Below are positions 1 to 8,743 of a stretch of 64,000 nucleotides of DNA, piece after piece. The position numbers and the translations under genes were made by a program. The notes under the pieces were generated by a model. It did not search any database, was not told the origin of the DNA, and saw only the letters and a list, made by a program, of their open reading frames with translations. The DNA is from Pseudomonadota bacterium (GTDB lineage Bacteria; Pseudomonadota; Alphaproteobacteria; Geminicoccales; Geminicoccaceae), in contig JAUQQO010000010.1 of the NCBI GenBank assembly GCA_030549795.1, positions 124,001 to 188,000 on the forward strand, read 5' to 3'. Position 1 is the first letter of the stretch. Every line of letters begins with the position of its first letter.

Positions 1-1
1 C

Positions 2-319
2 GCCATCGTTCCCGCGGCCGCTGAGGCCGAAGCCGCCGACCCGGCGGTCATCGCGCGCGGCCGCGAACTGTTCAACTCCATCTTGGGATGCGCGCACTGC
101 CACGGGCCGGATGCGGTGGGGCCCGATAAGGCCCGCGATCTGCGCCGCATGCGCATCCGCTACCGCGCGAGCTGGCCCGAGACCTACTGGCAAACGGTGC
201 TCGAGGGCCGGCTGCAAACCCAATCGGGCCTTGTGATGCCGGCGTGGAAGGACACGGCCGCGCGGCCGGATCTCGAGGCCATCCTCGCCTGGCTCGCCAC
301 CCTCCAGCTCGCGCGCTGA
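2..319 (+). CDS. c-type cytochrome, C-terminal part
   Basis: The reading frame is open from the left edge, so the start and any signal peptide lie outside the window. The 105 visible residues contain one haem-binding motif CAHCH about 30 residues in and a downstream MPAW, whose Met is a plausible sixth haem ligand. The sizes fit a class I mono-haem cytochrome c domain that would act in the periplasm in electron transfer. The Ala/Glu/Pro-rich stretch before the domain looks like a linker, so this may be the C-terminal domain of a larger protein. The partner enzyme is not visible. Confidence 0.8.
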   Translation, partial: AIVPAAAEAEAADPAVIARGRELFNSILGCAHCHGPDAVGPDKARDLRRMRIRYRASWPETYWQTVLEGRLQTQSGLVMPAWKDTAARPDLEAILAWLATLQLAR

Positions 320-338
320 GCATCTGTCCGCCGCGCTC

Positions 339-368
339 TTGACAATATTCCTATACATGCGGCATAAG
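339..368 (+). promoter_or_regulatory. candidate sigma-70 promoter
   Basis: A perfect TTGACA (339-344) is followed after about 18 bases by CATAAG (363-368), a weak -10 element. It lies in the only A/T-rich patch between the cytochrome stop and the ATG at 399. The TTGACA could be misread as a TTG start codon, but the gene start at 399 has a better ribosome-binding site. This is a visual call; transcription was not shown. Confidence 0.4.
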
Positions 369-398
369 CGGGCAAGATCCTTCCGCGGAGCCCCTGCC

Positions 399-1181
399 AT
401 GTCCGTTGCCGGTTCCGGGCGCCGTGGGCCGCGTACGCCCGAGGGCAAGGCGCGTTCCGCTCTCAACGCGCTGCGCCACGGCTTGCGCGCCCGACGCTTC
501 TGTCTTCTCCCGCACGAGGATCCGGCCGAGTTCGAGGCCCTCGCGCAGGCCACCCGCGCCGCCTATGCACCCACTGATCCCATCGAGCGCGAGCTCGTGG
601 AGGCGATCGCGGTGGCGCTGTGGCGGCAGATGCGGGTCGATCGGCTGGAAGCCGAAGCGCTCGCCGACATCCCGCCCGCCGACGATTCCCGCTCCTGCGG
701 CACCGATCTCGAAAGCGAGGACAAGCGCGCGCGGCTTCTCACCCTCATGCGCTATCGCGCCCAAGTGGAGCTCGCGCTCGCTCGGGCCCAGCGCGCGCTC
801 GAGCGCCATCGTGCGCTGCGCGCCCGGCTCGACGCGGCGACGGATGCACGAGATTGCACGAACGAAATCGACGTCCTTACCGATCGCGCGGCGCAGCGAG
901 CGGCGCAGCCGCAGCGCGTGCCCTTGCGCGATGCCGAGCGCAAGGCCCGCAACCCGCTCGATACGCCCTTGTTGCGCGCGCTCGGGCGCGATCCCGATAC
1001 CGTCTTGCCGGTACCGGGCTTGAAGCCGGAGCTGTGGCCCTTCTGCCAGCACCGCGCCGATCCGCAGCGAGCGGCGCGCGAAGGGTTGAAGCCCTACCGA
1101 CGGGTGCCGCATCTGCCGCCCGAAGAGTGGTACGCCAACCAGCATCTTTTGGCCGCGATGGAGCGCGCCCGGGCCGCCTGA
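399..1181 (+). CDS. conserved protein of unknown function (GPRTPEGKARSALNALRHG family)
   Basis: A 260-residue soluble protein. The N-terminus has the pattern GPRTPEGKARSALNALRHGL, then a PHEDPAEFEAL segment and a helix-rich acidic/basic middle. I recognise this pattern from a widespread bacterial family of unknown function, often present in several copies per genome; no activity is known to me. The start at 399 is preferred over the in-frame TTG at 339 because GCGGAG lies 8 bases upstream and the family motif begins right after it. A candidate promoter lies just upstream and no operon partner is evident. Confidence 0.7.
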   Translation: MSVAGSGRRGPRTPEGKARSALNALRHGLRARRFCLLPHEDPAEFEALAQATRAAYAPTDPIERELVEAIAVALWRQMRVDRLEAEALADIPPADDSRSCGTDLESEDKRARLLTLMRYRAQVELALARAQRALERHRALRARLDAATDARDCTNEIDVLTDRAAQRAAQPQRVPLRDAERKARNPLDTPLLRALGRDPDTVLPVPGLKPELWPFCQHRADPQRAAREGLKPYRRVPHLPPEEWYANQHLLAAMERARAA

Positions 1182-1291
1182 GGGGCGATCCGCCGAAAGC
1201 CGAGGAAGGAGCGCGCACATGCGCCCTTGATTGCCGGCGCGCCGAGCGACTCTAGATGGCCGGTGAGCAGTCCAAATGGGTTGACCCGGCT

Positions 1292-2494
1292 ATGTTCCTC
1301 ACGCGCCGTTCGCTCGTTGGAAGCCTCGCCGGTCTTGCGCTCGTGCCCTTAGCGCGCGGTGGGAATTTCGCCGAGATCCGCGCGCGCGCCCGCGGTCAGA
1401 CCGTCTATTTCAACCATTGGGGCGGCTCGCCCCAGATCAACGACTACATCGCCTGGGCGGCGGAAGAAGTGCGCGCCCGCTTCGATGTCCGCCTCGTCTC
1501 GGTCAAGCTCGCCGACACAGCCGAAGCGGTGGGCCGTGTGCTGGCCGAAAAGCAAGCCGGCCGCCTAAGCGGCGGAACCGTCGATCTCATTTGGATCAAC
1601 GGCGAGAACTTCGCCGCCATGAAGAAAAACGGCCTCCTCTTCGGTCCCTTCGTCGAGCTTCTCCCCAATTTCGCCCTCGTCGATACGGTGGGAAAGCCCA
1701 CGACACTCCTCGACTTCACCATTCCCACCGACGGGCTCGAAGCTCCTTGGGGCATGGCGCAGTTCATCATGATCTACGATTCGGCGCGCGTGCCCGACCC
1801 ACCGCGCTCGATTTCGGCCCTCGCCGCGTGGATCCAGCGCCATCCCGGCCGCTTCACCTATCCCGCCCCGCCCGACTTCATCGGCTCGACCTTTCTTAAG
1901 CACGTCCTTTATGCGACCATCGACGATCCGGCGCGGTTGCTCGCCCCGCCGGAGCCGAGCCGTGCGGCTACCGACACAGCTGGAGTGTGGGCCTGGTGCG
2001 ATGCCGTGCGCGCGCACTTGTGGCGCAGCGGGACCAGCTATCCGCGCAACAAAGAGGCCTTGCACCAGCTGCTCGAGGACGGCGAGGTGGATTTCTCCAT
2101 GGCCTTCAACCCCTCCGAGGCCTCGAGTCTCATCCTCGCCGGCCGCCTGTCGTCTTCGGTGCGGAGCTTCTGTTTTGAGGGCGGGACGATCGCCAACACC
2201 CATTTCCTCGCCATCCCCTTCAACGCCTCGGCCAAGGAAGGAGCGATGGTGGTGATCGATTTCCTCCTCTCCCCGCTCGCCCAGGCGCGCAAAGCGGACG
2301 AGCGCATCTGGGGCGATCCGACGGTGTTGGATCTTTCCCGTCTTGCGCCTGAGGAGCGGGCGCTGTTCGAGGCGCTGCCGCGTGGGCCCGCCACCTTACC
2401 GCCGCAAGCCCTGCAGCCGGCTCTCCCCGAGCCGCATCCGGGCTGGATGGAGCTCCTCGAGGAGCTGTGGCTTGCGCGCTATGGCCGTGGATGA
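1292..2494 (+). CDS. ynjB: YnjB-like ABC transporter substrate-binding protein
   Basis: A 400-residue periplasmic binding protein that would deliver its ligand to the YnjC-type permease encoded next. The N-terminus TRRSLVGSLAG followed by a hydrophobic run resembles a twin-arginine signal peptide. The mature part begins with VYFNHWGGSPQINDYI and contains the family-typical PWGMAQFIMIYDSARV. YnjB proteins are often annotated as thiamine-related, but the ligand is not established. An in-frame ATG at 1256 is possible; 1292 places the signal peptide at the N-terminus. The stop overlaps the next gene by 4 bases (ATGA), so translation is probably coupled. Confidence 0.8.
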   Translation: MFLTRRSLVGSLAGLALVPLARGGNFAEIRARARGQTVYFNHWGGSPQINDYIAWAAEEVRARFDVRLVSVKLADTAEAVGRVLAEKQAGRLSGGTVDLIWINGENFAAMKKNGLLFGPFVELLPNFALVDTVGKPTTLLDFTIPTDGLEAPWGMAQFIMIYDSARVPDPPRSISALAAWIQRHPGRFTYPAPPDFIGSTFLKHVLYATIDDPARLLAPPEPSRAATDTAGVWAWCDAVRAHLWRSGTSYPRNKEALHQLLEDGEVDFSMAFNPSEASSLILAGRLSSSVRSFCFEGGTIANTHFLAIPFNASAKEGAMVVIDFLLSPLAQARKADERIWGDPTVLDLSRLAPEERALFEALPRGPATLPPQALQPALPEPHPGWMELLEELWLARYGRG

Positions 2495-4137
2495 GCCGTC
2501 TTGCCGCCGCTGCCGTTGTCCTCTGCGTCGTCCTTCCCGCCCTCTTCGGGCTCGCCGGCACGGCGCTTCCGGCCTTCGGGATCCTGCCGGTGCTCGGCCA
2601 TCACGAGCCTTCCCTCGAACCGTTCCGCCGCCTTTTCGCCACGCCCGGCATCGGCCGCGCCCTCCTCCTCGCGCTTTTAAGCGGCCTCGGCTCGACACTC
2701 CTTGCGCTTGTGTTGGCGGTGGCCATCGCCGCTTCCCTCTATGGCCGCCCGGCGGAGGCCCGGTTTAAAGCCCTGCTCCCCTTTCTGCTCGCCATACCCC
2801 ATGCCGCCTGGGCGGTCGCCTTCTCCTTTCTCCTCGCCCCGTCCGGGTTTCTCGTGCGGCTCGCCGCTCCGTTTCTGGGGCTTGCGCGGCCGCCCGATCT
2901 GCCCACCGTCAACGACCCTTGGGCGCTCGCGCTCACCTTTGCCCTCGCGCTGCGCGAGACCCCGTTTTTGCTCTTCGTGCTGTGGGCGGCTGCTGAGCGC
3001 GCCGAGCTCGATCGGCGTCTTGCTGCGGCGCGCAGCTTGGGCCGCGAGCGGGTGCAGGCCTGGCTGGAAGTGGCCCTGCCTGCGCTTTGGCCGTCCTTGC
3101 GGCTGCCGCTTGTGGCCGTGCTCGCCTACGGCCTTTCCGCCGTCGAGGTGGCGCTCGTCCTCGGCCCCACCGCACCGCCCGTCTTCGCGGTCCTGCTCCT
3201 GCGCGAATTCCTCGATCCCGACCTCGATCGCCGCCTTGTGGCAAGCGCCGGTGCCTTGCTGCTCGTCGTCTTCGCCGCCCTGCTCGTTATGGCCGGACGG
3301 CTCCTCGAGCGGCTCATCGGGTGCGTTGTGCGCGAGCGCGCGATTCCCCTTGGGCTCGCGCGCGCCGGGGCGTGGCTCGGCCGGCTGGCTGCGGTCGTGC
3401 TGGCAGCTCTTGCGCTTTTGGCCCTGCTCGTTCTGCTCTTGTGGTCGCTGGCGGGCTCCTGGCGCTTTCCGGCTCTTTTGCCCGAGCGCATGACCGGCGA
3501 ACATTGGCGCTCGGCACCACTTATCTTGGCGGAGCCGTTGACCGCCACCCTTGCGGTTGCGGCGAGCGCGACGCTCGTTGCGGCCGTGCTCGTCGTGGGC
3601 CTACTCGAGCGTCCCGATGCCCAGCGCTGGGCGCCTTTCTTGTGGCTGCCCCTCGTCCTTCCCCCGATCGGCTTCGTCTTCGGGCTTCAGATCCTCTGGA
3701 CGCTCTTTGGGGTCGTCGATCGCCCTCTCGTTGCCGTCGTCCTCGCCCATCTCGTCTTCGTCTTGCCCTATGTTTGGCTCGTCCTTGCGGGTCCTTGGGC
3801 GGGGTTCGATCCGCGCTTGCGCATGGCTGCCCGCAGCCTCGGTGCGCGTCCGAACGCGGTCTTGTGGCGGGTGGTCCTGCCGCTTCTCTTTCCCGCCTTG
3901 TGCGCGGCGCTCGCGGTGGGCGCATCAGTGAGCATCGCCCAATATCTGGCTACGCTCGCGGCGGCAGGTGGCCGCGTGGCGACACTTGCGACCGAGACTT
4001 TGGCCCTCTTCGCGGGCGGCGATCGCCGGCGCATGGCGGTTGCGGCACTGCTCTTGGCGCTCGTACCGCTCGCGGCGAGCGTGGTCGCGCTCGTCTCGCC
4101 CGCTTTGCTGGCGCGCAGCCGCGGAGGCCACGGATGA
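2491..4137 (+). CDS. ynjC: YnjC-like ABC transporter permease (double)
   Basis: A 548-residue inner-membrane permease with two homologous halves of about six helices each. Each half ends in a cytoplasmic EAA-like loop (AARSLGRERVQAW in the first half, AARSLGARPNAVLW in the second) that should dock on an ATPase. Length and layout match YnjC (about 510 residues). The start overlaps the ynjB stop. The expected third gene, the ATPase ynjD, is absent: an ATG overlaps this gene's stop at 4134 as if for a coupled gene, but the sequence after it is the 3' end of the opposite-strand helicase gene. The transporter must borrow an ATPase or be inactive. Confidence 0.8.
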   Translation: MSRLAAAAVVLCVVLPALFGLAGTALPAFGILPVLGHHEPSLEPFRRLFATPGIGRALLLALLSGLGSTLLALVLAVAIAASLYGRPAEARFKALLPFLLAIPHAAWAVAFSFLLAPSGFLVRLAAPFLGLARPPDLPTVNDPWALALTFALALRETPFLLFVLWAAAERAELDRRLAAARSLGRERVQAWLEVALPALWPSLRLPLVAVLAYGLSAVEVALVLGPTAPPVFAVLLLREFLDPDLDRRLVASAGALLLVVFAALLVMAGRLLERLIGCVVRERAIPLGLARAGAWLGRLAAVVLAALALLALLVLLLWSLAGSWRFPALLPERMTGEHWRSAPLILAEPLTATLAVAASATLVAAVLVVGLLERPDAQRWAPFLWLPLVLPPIGFVFGLQILWTLFGVVDRPLVAVVLAHLVFVLPYVWLVLAGPWAGFDPRLRMAARSLGARPNAVLWRVVLPLLFPALCAALAVGASVSIAQYLATLAAAGGRVATLATETLALFAGGDRRRMAVAALLLALVPLAASVVALVSPALLARSRGGHG

Positions 4138-4145
4138 CCAGTGCC

Positions 4146-7100
4146 TCAATCCTTGGGCAAGGGCGCGAAGAGATTCTCGATGTCCTCCTCAGTGAAGGAG
4201 AGACCCGCGCCACCGCCACCCAAGACACCCTCGTAGAGGGCTTTCTTGCGGCTCTGCAGCTCGACCATCTTCTCTTCGACCGTGCCGGCGGCGATCAGCT
4301 TGTAGACGAATACCGTCTTGTCCTGGCCGATGCGGTGCGCGCGGTCGGTGGCCTGCGCCTCTACGGCTGGGTTCCACCAGGGATCGTAGTGGATGACGGT
4401 ATCGGCTGCGGTGAGCGTCAAGCCGACCCCGCCGGCCTTAAGACTGATCAAAAAGATCGGCACCTCGCCGGATTGGAAGCGCTTGACCGGCGTCTCGCGG
4501 TCGCGGGTGCGCCCGGTGAGCTTGACAAAGGGCAGCCCGAGCTCGGTGAGCCCCTCGTCGATCAGATCCAGCATCTCCACGAACTGCGAGAAGACGATGA
4601 TCTTGCGCCCGGTCTCGACCATGCTCGGCAACATCTCCATCAGCATCTCGAATTTGGCCGAGGGCACCGGTTCGTCCGTCTTGTAGCTCTTAAGCAGCCG
4701 TGGATCGCAGCAGACCTGGCGCAACTTCAACAGCGCTTCCAAAATCGCGATGTTGGATTGGGCAAGGCCGCGGGCTTTGATCTCCGCCCTCACCCGCTCG
4801 TGCATCGCGAGCCGCACCGTCTCGTAGAGATCGCGCTGTGCATCCGTAAGCTCGATCTCCCGCACCATCTCGGTCTTGGGCGGCAACTCCGAGGCGACCT
4901 GTTCTTTCGTGCGGCGCAGCATGAAGGGCCGCACGCGCGCCGCGAGCAGCGCCTGCCGCTCGGCATCGCCCTCCTTCTCGATGCGGTTGCGGAACACGCG
5001 GCGGAAGGTCTCGCGGTCGCCGAGCAGGCCGGGGATCAAGAAGTTGAACACCGACCAAAGCTCGCCCAGGTGGTTCTCGATCGGCGTGCCTGTGAGCGCC
5101 AGGCGCTGTTCGGCTTGCAGCTGCAGAGCGGTGCGGGCGAGCTTGGTGGTCGGATTCTTGATCGCCTGCGCCTCGTCCAACACCACCAGCCGAAACTGAC
5201 GGCCGATCAGCTCCTCGCGGTCGCGGATGAGCAAGGCATAGCTCGTGAGCACGACATCGTGCTCGTCGATCTGGTCGAAGAGCTCTTTGCGCTCGTTGCC
5301 GTGCAGCACGAGCAAGCGCAAGGACGGGGCGAACTTGCGGATCTCGCTCTTCCAGGTGGGGATGAGGCTCGTCGGCGCCACGATCAAAGCCGGTCGATCG
5401 AGGCGGCCGAGCTGCTTTTCCATGAGGATGTGGGCGAGGGTCTGCAGGGTTTTGCCAAGACCCATATCATCGGCGAGCACCCCCGAAAGACCGACGCTCG
5501 CCAGGAACTGCAGCCAAGAGAGCCCCTGCTGCTGATAGGGCCTGAGCTGCGCCTTAAGCGCCGTGGGCTGGGGGACGAGGGGAATGCCTCCGGTCTCCAA
5601 CAGACGCTTGGCGAGCGCGCGCAGCTGCTCGCCGCCGACCCAGCGCAACTGCCCGCTCGGCAGCGCGTTCTCGAGCGTGACAAGACGCGTCGCCTCGGCG
5701 CGCGAGAGCCGAAGCGGCTCTCCTGGCTTGACCCGACCGCCGGCGAAGAGCTCGTGCAAGGCGTCGAGCACCGCCTTAAGCCGCGAGGCCGGAATCGGCA
5801 CCAGCCGTCCATCCGGAAGCGTGCCGTAGAGCGGCTCGTCGCCCGCCTCCACGAGCGCATCGGTTCCGAATTCGTCCGACAAGCGCTTGAAAAGATCGAG
5901 CAGGACCGGGAGAAGCGAAATCTTCTCTCCATCGACGGTGATCCCGATATCGAGATCGAACCAGTCGATGCCCGTATCAGTGACCTCGACCCGCCAATCG
6001 TCATCAGCTTGGACGACGCGATAGGGGTAGTTCTCGGCGAAGGTCACCTTCCAGCCTTCGGCGACGAGACGCGGAAGTTCTTTGTGGTTGAACTCCACCC
6101 ACCGCATCGACACGTCGCCGTCTTCCTCGTCCTCCTCGAAGGTGAAATCCTGACGGCAGGCCTCCGGCACGAAGCGGCCGAGACCGGTGGGGCCGAGCGG
6201 CTGCAGACCGATCGCATTGAGCCGCTCGATGAATTGCACCTCCATGACCGCGTCGCGCGGCATCACGAGCAGCCGGTTCTCGACCACGTGGTTGAGCTCG
6301 GTGCGGCCGTCCTGCCAGCCCACCTCGCAGCCGGCGTAATCGAAGGTGACCCGCGCGAGCGGCAGATCGACCTCTTCCTCGCGGCGGTCCCAACCCAATC
6401 CGCGGCTTACCACCACGCGCGGACAGTGCAGGTGGATGCAGGGGACGGGCTTGACCTCGAGCTGCTCGCGCTTCTTGAGCGGCTCGGGAAGCGGCAGCAC
6501 CTCCGCTGCCGGCTGCAGCTTCTGGCGCACCAGACTCGCCACCCCAGCGGGGATCGCCGGTGCGCGCAACAAGAGCGTAGCCACCCGCTCGGGCACGTTG
6601 GTCTCGACCGGGCCCACTTCGCGGGTCTTGACGTCGATGTACCAGGGCTGGCCGAGGGCGACGATGATCGTCTCCTCACCGCCGCTTTCGAGCTCGCAGA
6701 TGCAGCGCTGCTGCCCCTCGGCATCGAAGCGCCAATAAAAGCGGCCGCGGCGGGGCGAGCCATAGCGCAGCGGCTGTCCTTGTCCGTTGCGCCAATGGCA
6801 GCGACCGGTGGCGAGGATGCGCCGCAGGGTCTCGCCATCGGCAGCGGCCCCCAAGCGTCGGGTGTGGTTGGGAACGCCCCCCAGAAGGCGCCCGATGATT
6901 TGGTCCTCGAGCTGCACGAAGCTCGGCGCTTCCTCGGCCACGAGATGGGCGATCGCGATCGGCTGCTCGCGCCCGTAAGCTCCCCCGGGAAGCTGGCGCG
7001 CGCGCACGGTAACGACCATAATGGGTTGCGCGATTCCCTGATCGCGCCAGGCGCGCTGCGCCGGCTCCAAGAGGTAGAGCACCGTCTCGTGCCCCTCGGC

Positions 7101-7493
7101 GCTGCCATTGAGCACCGGCTGGCGTGCGGCTGCGTTGACGGCGCCGATCCACGCCTCGAGTTCCTGATCGATCGAGCCTACGACCTCATCCGGTCCGGGA
7201 ACGGCGCTGCGCTCGAGAATGCCCAACAGCGCCGCCGCCGCGTGCTCGCACTCGGAATAGACGGAACAAGTACAGGTCGAGGTGATCTTAAGGCGGCCGC
7301 CCCGACCGTTGGTGATCTTCACCCGCGTCAGATAGGGAACGCGCCGGTCGCCCTTGACGCGGCCCGTGATCGAACGCCCGTCGCGCTCGACCTCGACGTC
7401 GAGCACCGCTCCATTCGCGACGAGTTCCTCCGCCTTCTTCCAGAGCGTGGAGGGGAAAAGACGTTCGAGATCGCTTCGGTTGAATGGCAACAT
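4146..7493 (-). CDS. SNF2/RapA-type ATPase with SWIM zinc finger
   Basis: A 1115-residue DEAD/SNF2-superfamily ATPase expected to remodel nucleic acid-protein complexes in the cytoplasm. A SWIM zinc finger lies near the N-terminus (C74, C76, C82, H84), followed by a long linker domain. The C-terminal half has the helicase core: DDMGLGKTLQ (Walker A), VVLDEAQAIKN (DEAQ box), LTGTPIENHLGELWSV, and motif VI ATDRAHRIGQ. The start at 7493 is chosen because the MLPFNRSDLE N-terminus resembles the family; the frame stays open further upstream but has no recognisable protein there. It converges on ynjC with 8 bases between the stops. Confidence 0.9.
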   Translation of the reverse strand: MLPFNRSDLERLFPSTLWKKAEELVANGAVLDVEVERDGRSITGRVKGDRRVPYLTRVKITNGRGGRLKITSTCTCSVYSECEHAAAALLGILERSAVPGPDEVVGSIDQELEAWIGAVNAAARQPVLNGSAEGHETVLYLLEPAQRAWRDQGIAQPIMVVTVRARQLPGGAYGREQPIAIAHLVAEEAPSFVQLEDQIIGRLLGGVPNHTRRLGAAADGETLRRILATGRCHWRNGQGQPLRYGSPRRGRFYWRFDAEGQQRCICELESGGEETIIVALGQPWYIDVKTREVGPVETNVPERVATLLLRAPAIPAGVASLVRQKLQPAAEVLPLPEPLKKREQLEVKPVPCIHLHCPRVVVSRGLGWDRREEEVDLPLARVTFDYAGCEVGWQDGRTELNHVVENRLLVMPRDAVMEVQFIERLNAIGLQPLGPTGLGRFVPEACRQDFTFEEDEEDGDVSMRWVEFNHKELPRLVAEGWKVTFAENYPYRVVQADDDWRVEVTDTGIDWFDLDIGITVDGEKISLLPVLLDLFKRLSDEFGTDALVEAGDEPLYGTLPDGRLVPIPASRLKAVLDALHELFAGGRVKPGEPLRLSRAEATRLVTLENALPSGQLRWVGGEQLRALAKRLLETGGIPLVPQPTALKAQLRPYQQQGLSWLQFLASVGLSGVLADDMGLGKTLQTLAHILMEKQLGRLDRPALIVAPTSLIPTWKSEIRKFAPSLRLLVLHGNERKELFDQIDEHDVVLTSYALLIRDREELIGRQFRLVVLDEAQAIKNPTTKLARTALQLQAEQRLALTGTPIENHLGELWSVFNFLIPGLLGDRETFRRVFRNRIEKEGDAERQALLAARVRPFMLRRTKEQVASELPPKTEMVREIELTDAQRDLYETVRLAMHERVRAEIKARGLAQSNIAILEALLKLRQVCCDPRLLKSYKTDEPVPSAKFEMLMEMLPSMVETGRKIIVFSQFVEMLDLIDEGLTELGLPFVKLTGRTRDRETPVKRFQSGEVPIFLISLKAGGVGLTLTAADTVIHYDPWWNPAVEAQATDRAHRIGQDKTVFVYKLIAAGTVEEKMVELQSRKKALYEGVLGGGGAGLSFTEEDIENLFAPLPKD

Positions 7494-7852
7494 CGTTCGG
7501 AAGCTGGTGCTTTTGATCTTTTGGTTGTTCGGCTTCGATGGGCGCCGATCCTGGTCTCTCGCATAACCGGCGAGCTTAGCCAAGAGCGATTCGCTTCGCA
7601 CCAACACCCGCGGCGACGCCAGCGACAACCCTGCCACCGCATGGCGGCGGTGGCCTCGGCTTCGCGCGCCGCGCGCGTAGGACACGCCGCTCCTTTTGCC
7701 CGCCTCGCGGCCGAGACAGCGACGATCGCGCGCGTTTGCCCGCTTCAACAGCGTAAGTTGTATATGCCACTTGTGGCCCGCCAACGAAAGGGTGCGGCGC
7801 CATCGCGCACCGCCTTGGGCCACGGCATCTTGTCGCGGCGTCGGGTGAACGC
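7494..7852. other. intergenic region upstream of the SNF2 gene
   Basis: About 360 bases between the helicase start (minus strand) and the stop of the first EamA gene (also minus strand). No recognisable coding sequence lies here. The middle holds a short A/T-rich patch with a palindrome (separate entry) that could belong to the helicase promoter. Confidence 0.5.
7766..7777 (-). promoter_or_regulatory. palindrome, possible operator of the SNF2 gene
   Basis: GCCACTTGTGGC is a 5-2-5 inverted repeat directly beside TATA-like bases (7761-7765). On the minus strand a TTGGCG/TACAAC pair flanks it with about 16 bases between. The arrangement suits a repressor-type operator, but no matching regulator is known to me. 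Confidence 0.25.
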
Positions 7853-8743
7853 TCAGCTGGCTAAGGCGCGCTCTTGTGCCCGCTCGCGCTGTGCAAGCTG
7901 TTGTGCCCGCCAGAGGATGAAGAGCCCCGAGCCGACGATGAGGGTGGCGCCTGCGAGCATCGTGGGGCTCGGCAGGTGCCGCCAGAGGAGAAAACCGGTG
8001 AGCATGGAGATCGGCACCGACACATAGCGGATCGGGGCGACGACCGAGAGTTCGGCCGCGCGCACGGCGTGCACGAAACCTTGCACACCCAACGCGTAGA
8101 GAAGGGCGCACACCATCAAGGTGCCGAGCTCGGGGACACTCGGCTGCGGCCAACCCAGAGGAAGGGTGAAAAAGCCGCTGATCGCGACCAGAGCGGATGT
8201 GGCGATCGAAACCGAAGCGGTGGGCACGCCCGCGGGAATGCGACGGGTGACGAGATCGCGCACGACGCTCGTCGCCGCTGCCGCAAGCGGCAGCAACACC
8301 GCTGCACTTGGCGAACCTTCCGGTGCTGCGGCAAGCGCCACGCCCACGAAACCGACCAGCACCGCTGCCCACCGTCGCAGGCCCACGCGCTCGCGCAAGA
8401 AGAGCGCGGCGGCGACGGTCAGCAGGATGGGGGCGGAGAAGAACAGCACCATCGCATCGGCAAGCGGCAGCGCCGCGATGGCGGCCAAGAAGAACCAGCT
8501 CGTCACCGTCTCACACAGGGCTCGGGCGAGCACCCAGGGCGTCAGGCAGGCGCGCCAGAGAAAGGCGCGCGCCCGCGCCAAAAGAGCGAAGAGCAAGAGC
8601 ACGAAAAGCCCGCGCAGGGCCATGATCTCCCCGATCGGCAGCCGCTCGGCGAGCAGCTTCACGAGCGTGTCGTTGAGGGTGAAGGCACTCATCGCCCCGG
8701 CCATGACGAGTGCCCCGCGCAGATTGGCCCGTGCGGTGCTCAC
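7853..8743 (-). CDS. EamA/DMT-family transporter (second of pair)
   Basis: A 296-residue inner-membrane protein with about ten hydrophobic helices arranged as two EamA repeats. Typical motifs are LNDTLVKLLAERLPIGEI in the first half and PIRYVSVPISMLTGFLLW in the second. Members export or import small metabolites such as amino acids; the substrate here cannot be told. The start is GTG, overlapping the stop of the upstream paralogue by 4 bases (GTGA), so the two are translationally coupled and may form a heterodimer. A downstream ATG at 8704 is an alternative start. Confidence 0.85.
   Translation of the reverse strand: MSTARANLRGALVMAGAMSAFTLNDTLVKLLAERLPIGEIMALRGLFVLLLFALLARARAFLWRACLTPWVLARALCETVTSWFFLAAIAALPLADAMVLFFSAPILLTVAAALFLRERVGLRRWAAVLVGFVGVALAAAPEGSPSAAVLLPLAAAATSVVRDLVTRRIPAGVPTASVSIATSALVAISGFFTLPLGWPQPSVPELGTLMVCALLYALGVQGFVHAVRAAELSVVAPIRYVSVPISMLTGFLLWRHLPSPTMLAGATLIVGSGLFILWRAQQLAQRERAQERALAS

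Noticed and set aside
3087-8027. A 1646-codon open frame on the plus strand
   Set aside because: Most of it is antisense to the SNF2 gene, whose helicase motifs are unmistakable on the minus strand. It is a by-product of GC-rich codon use.
7494-8372. Upstream extension of the SNF2 reading frame
   Set aside because: The extra 293 codons are low-complexity and overlap the EamA gene; the recognisable N-terminus starts at 7493.
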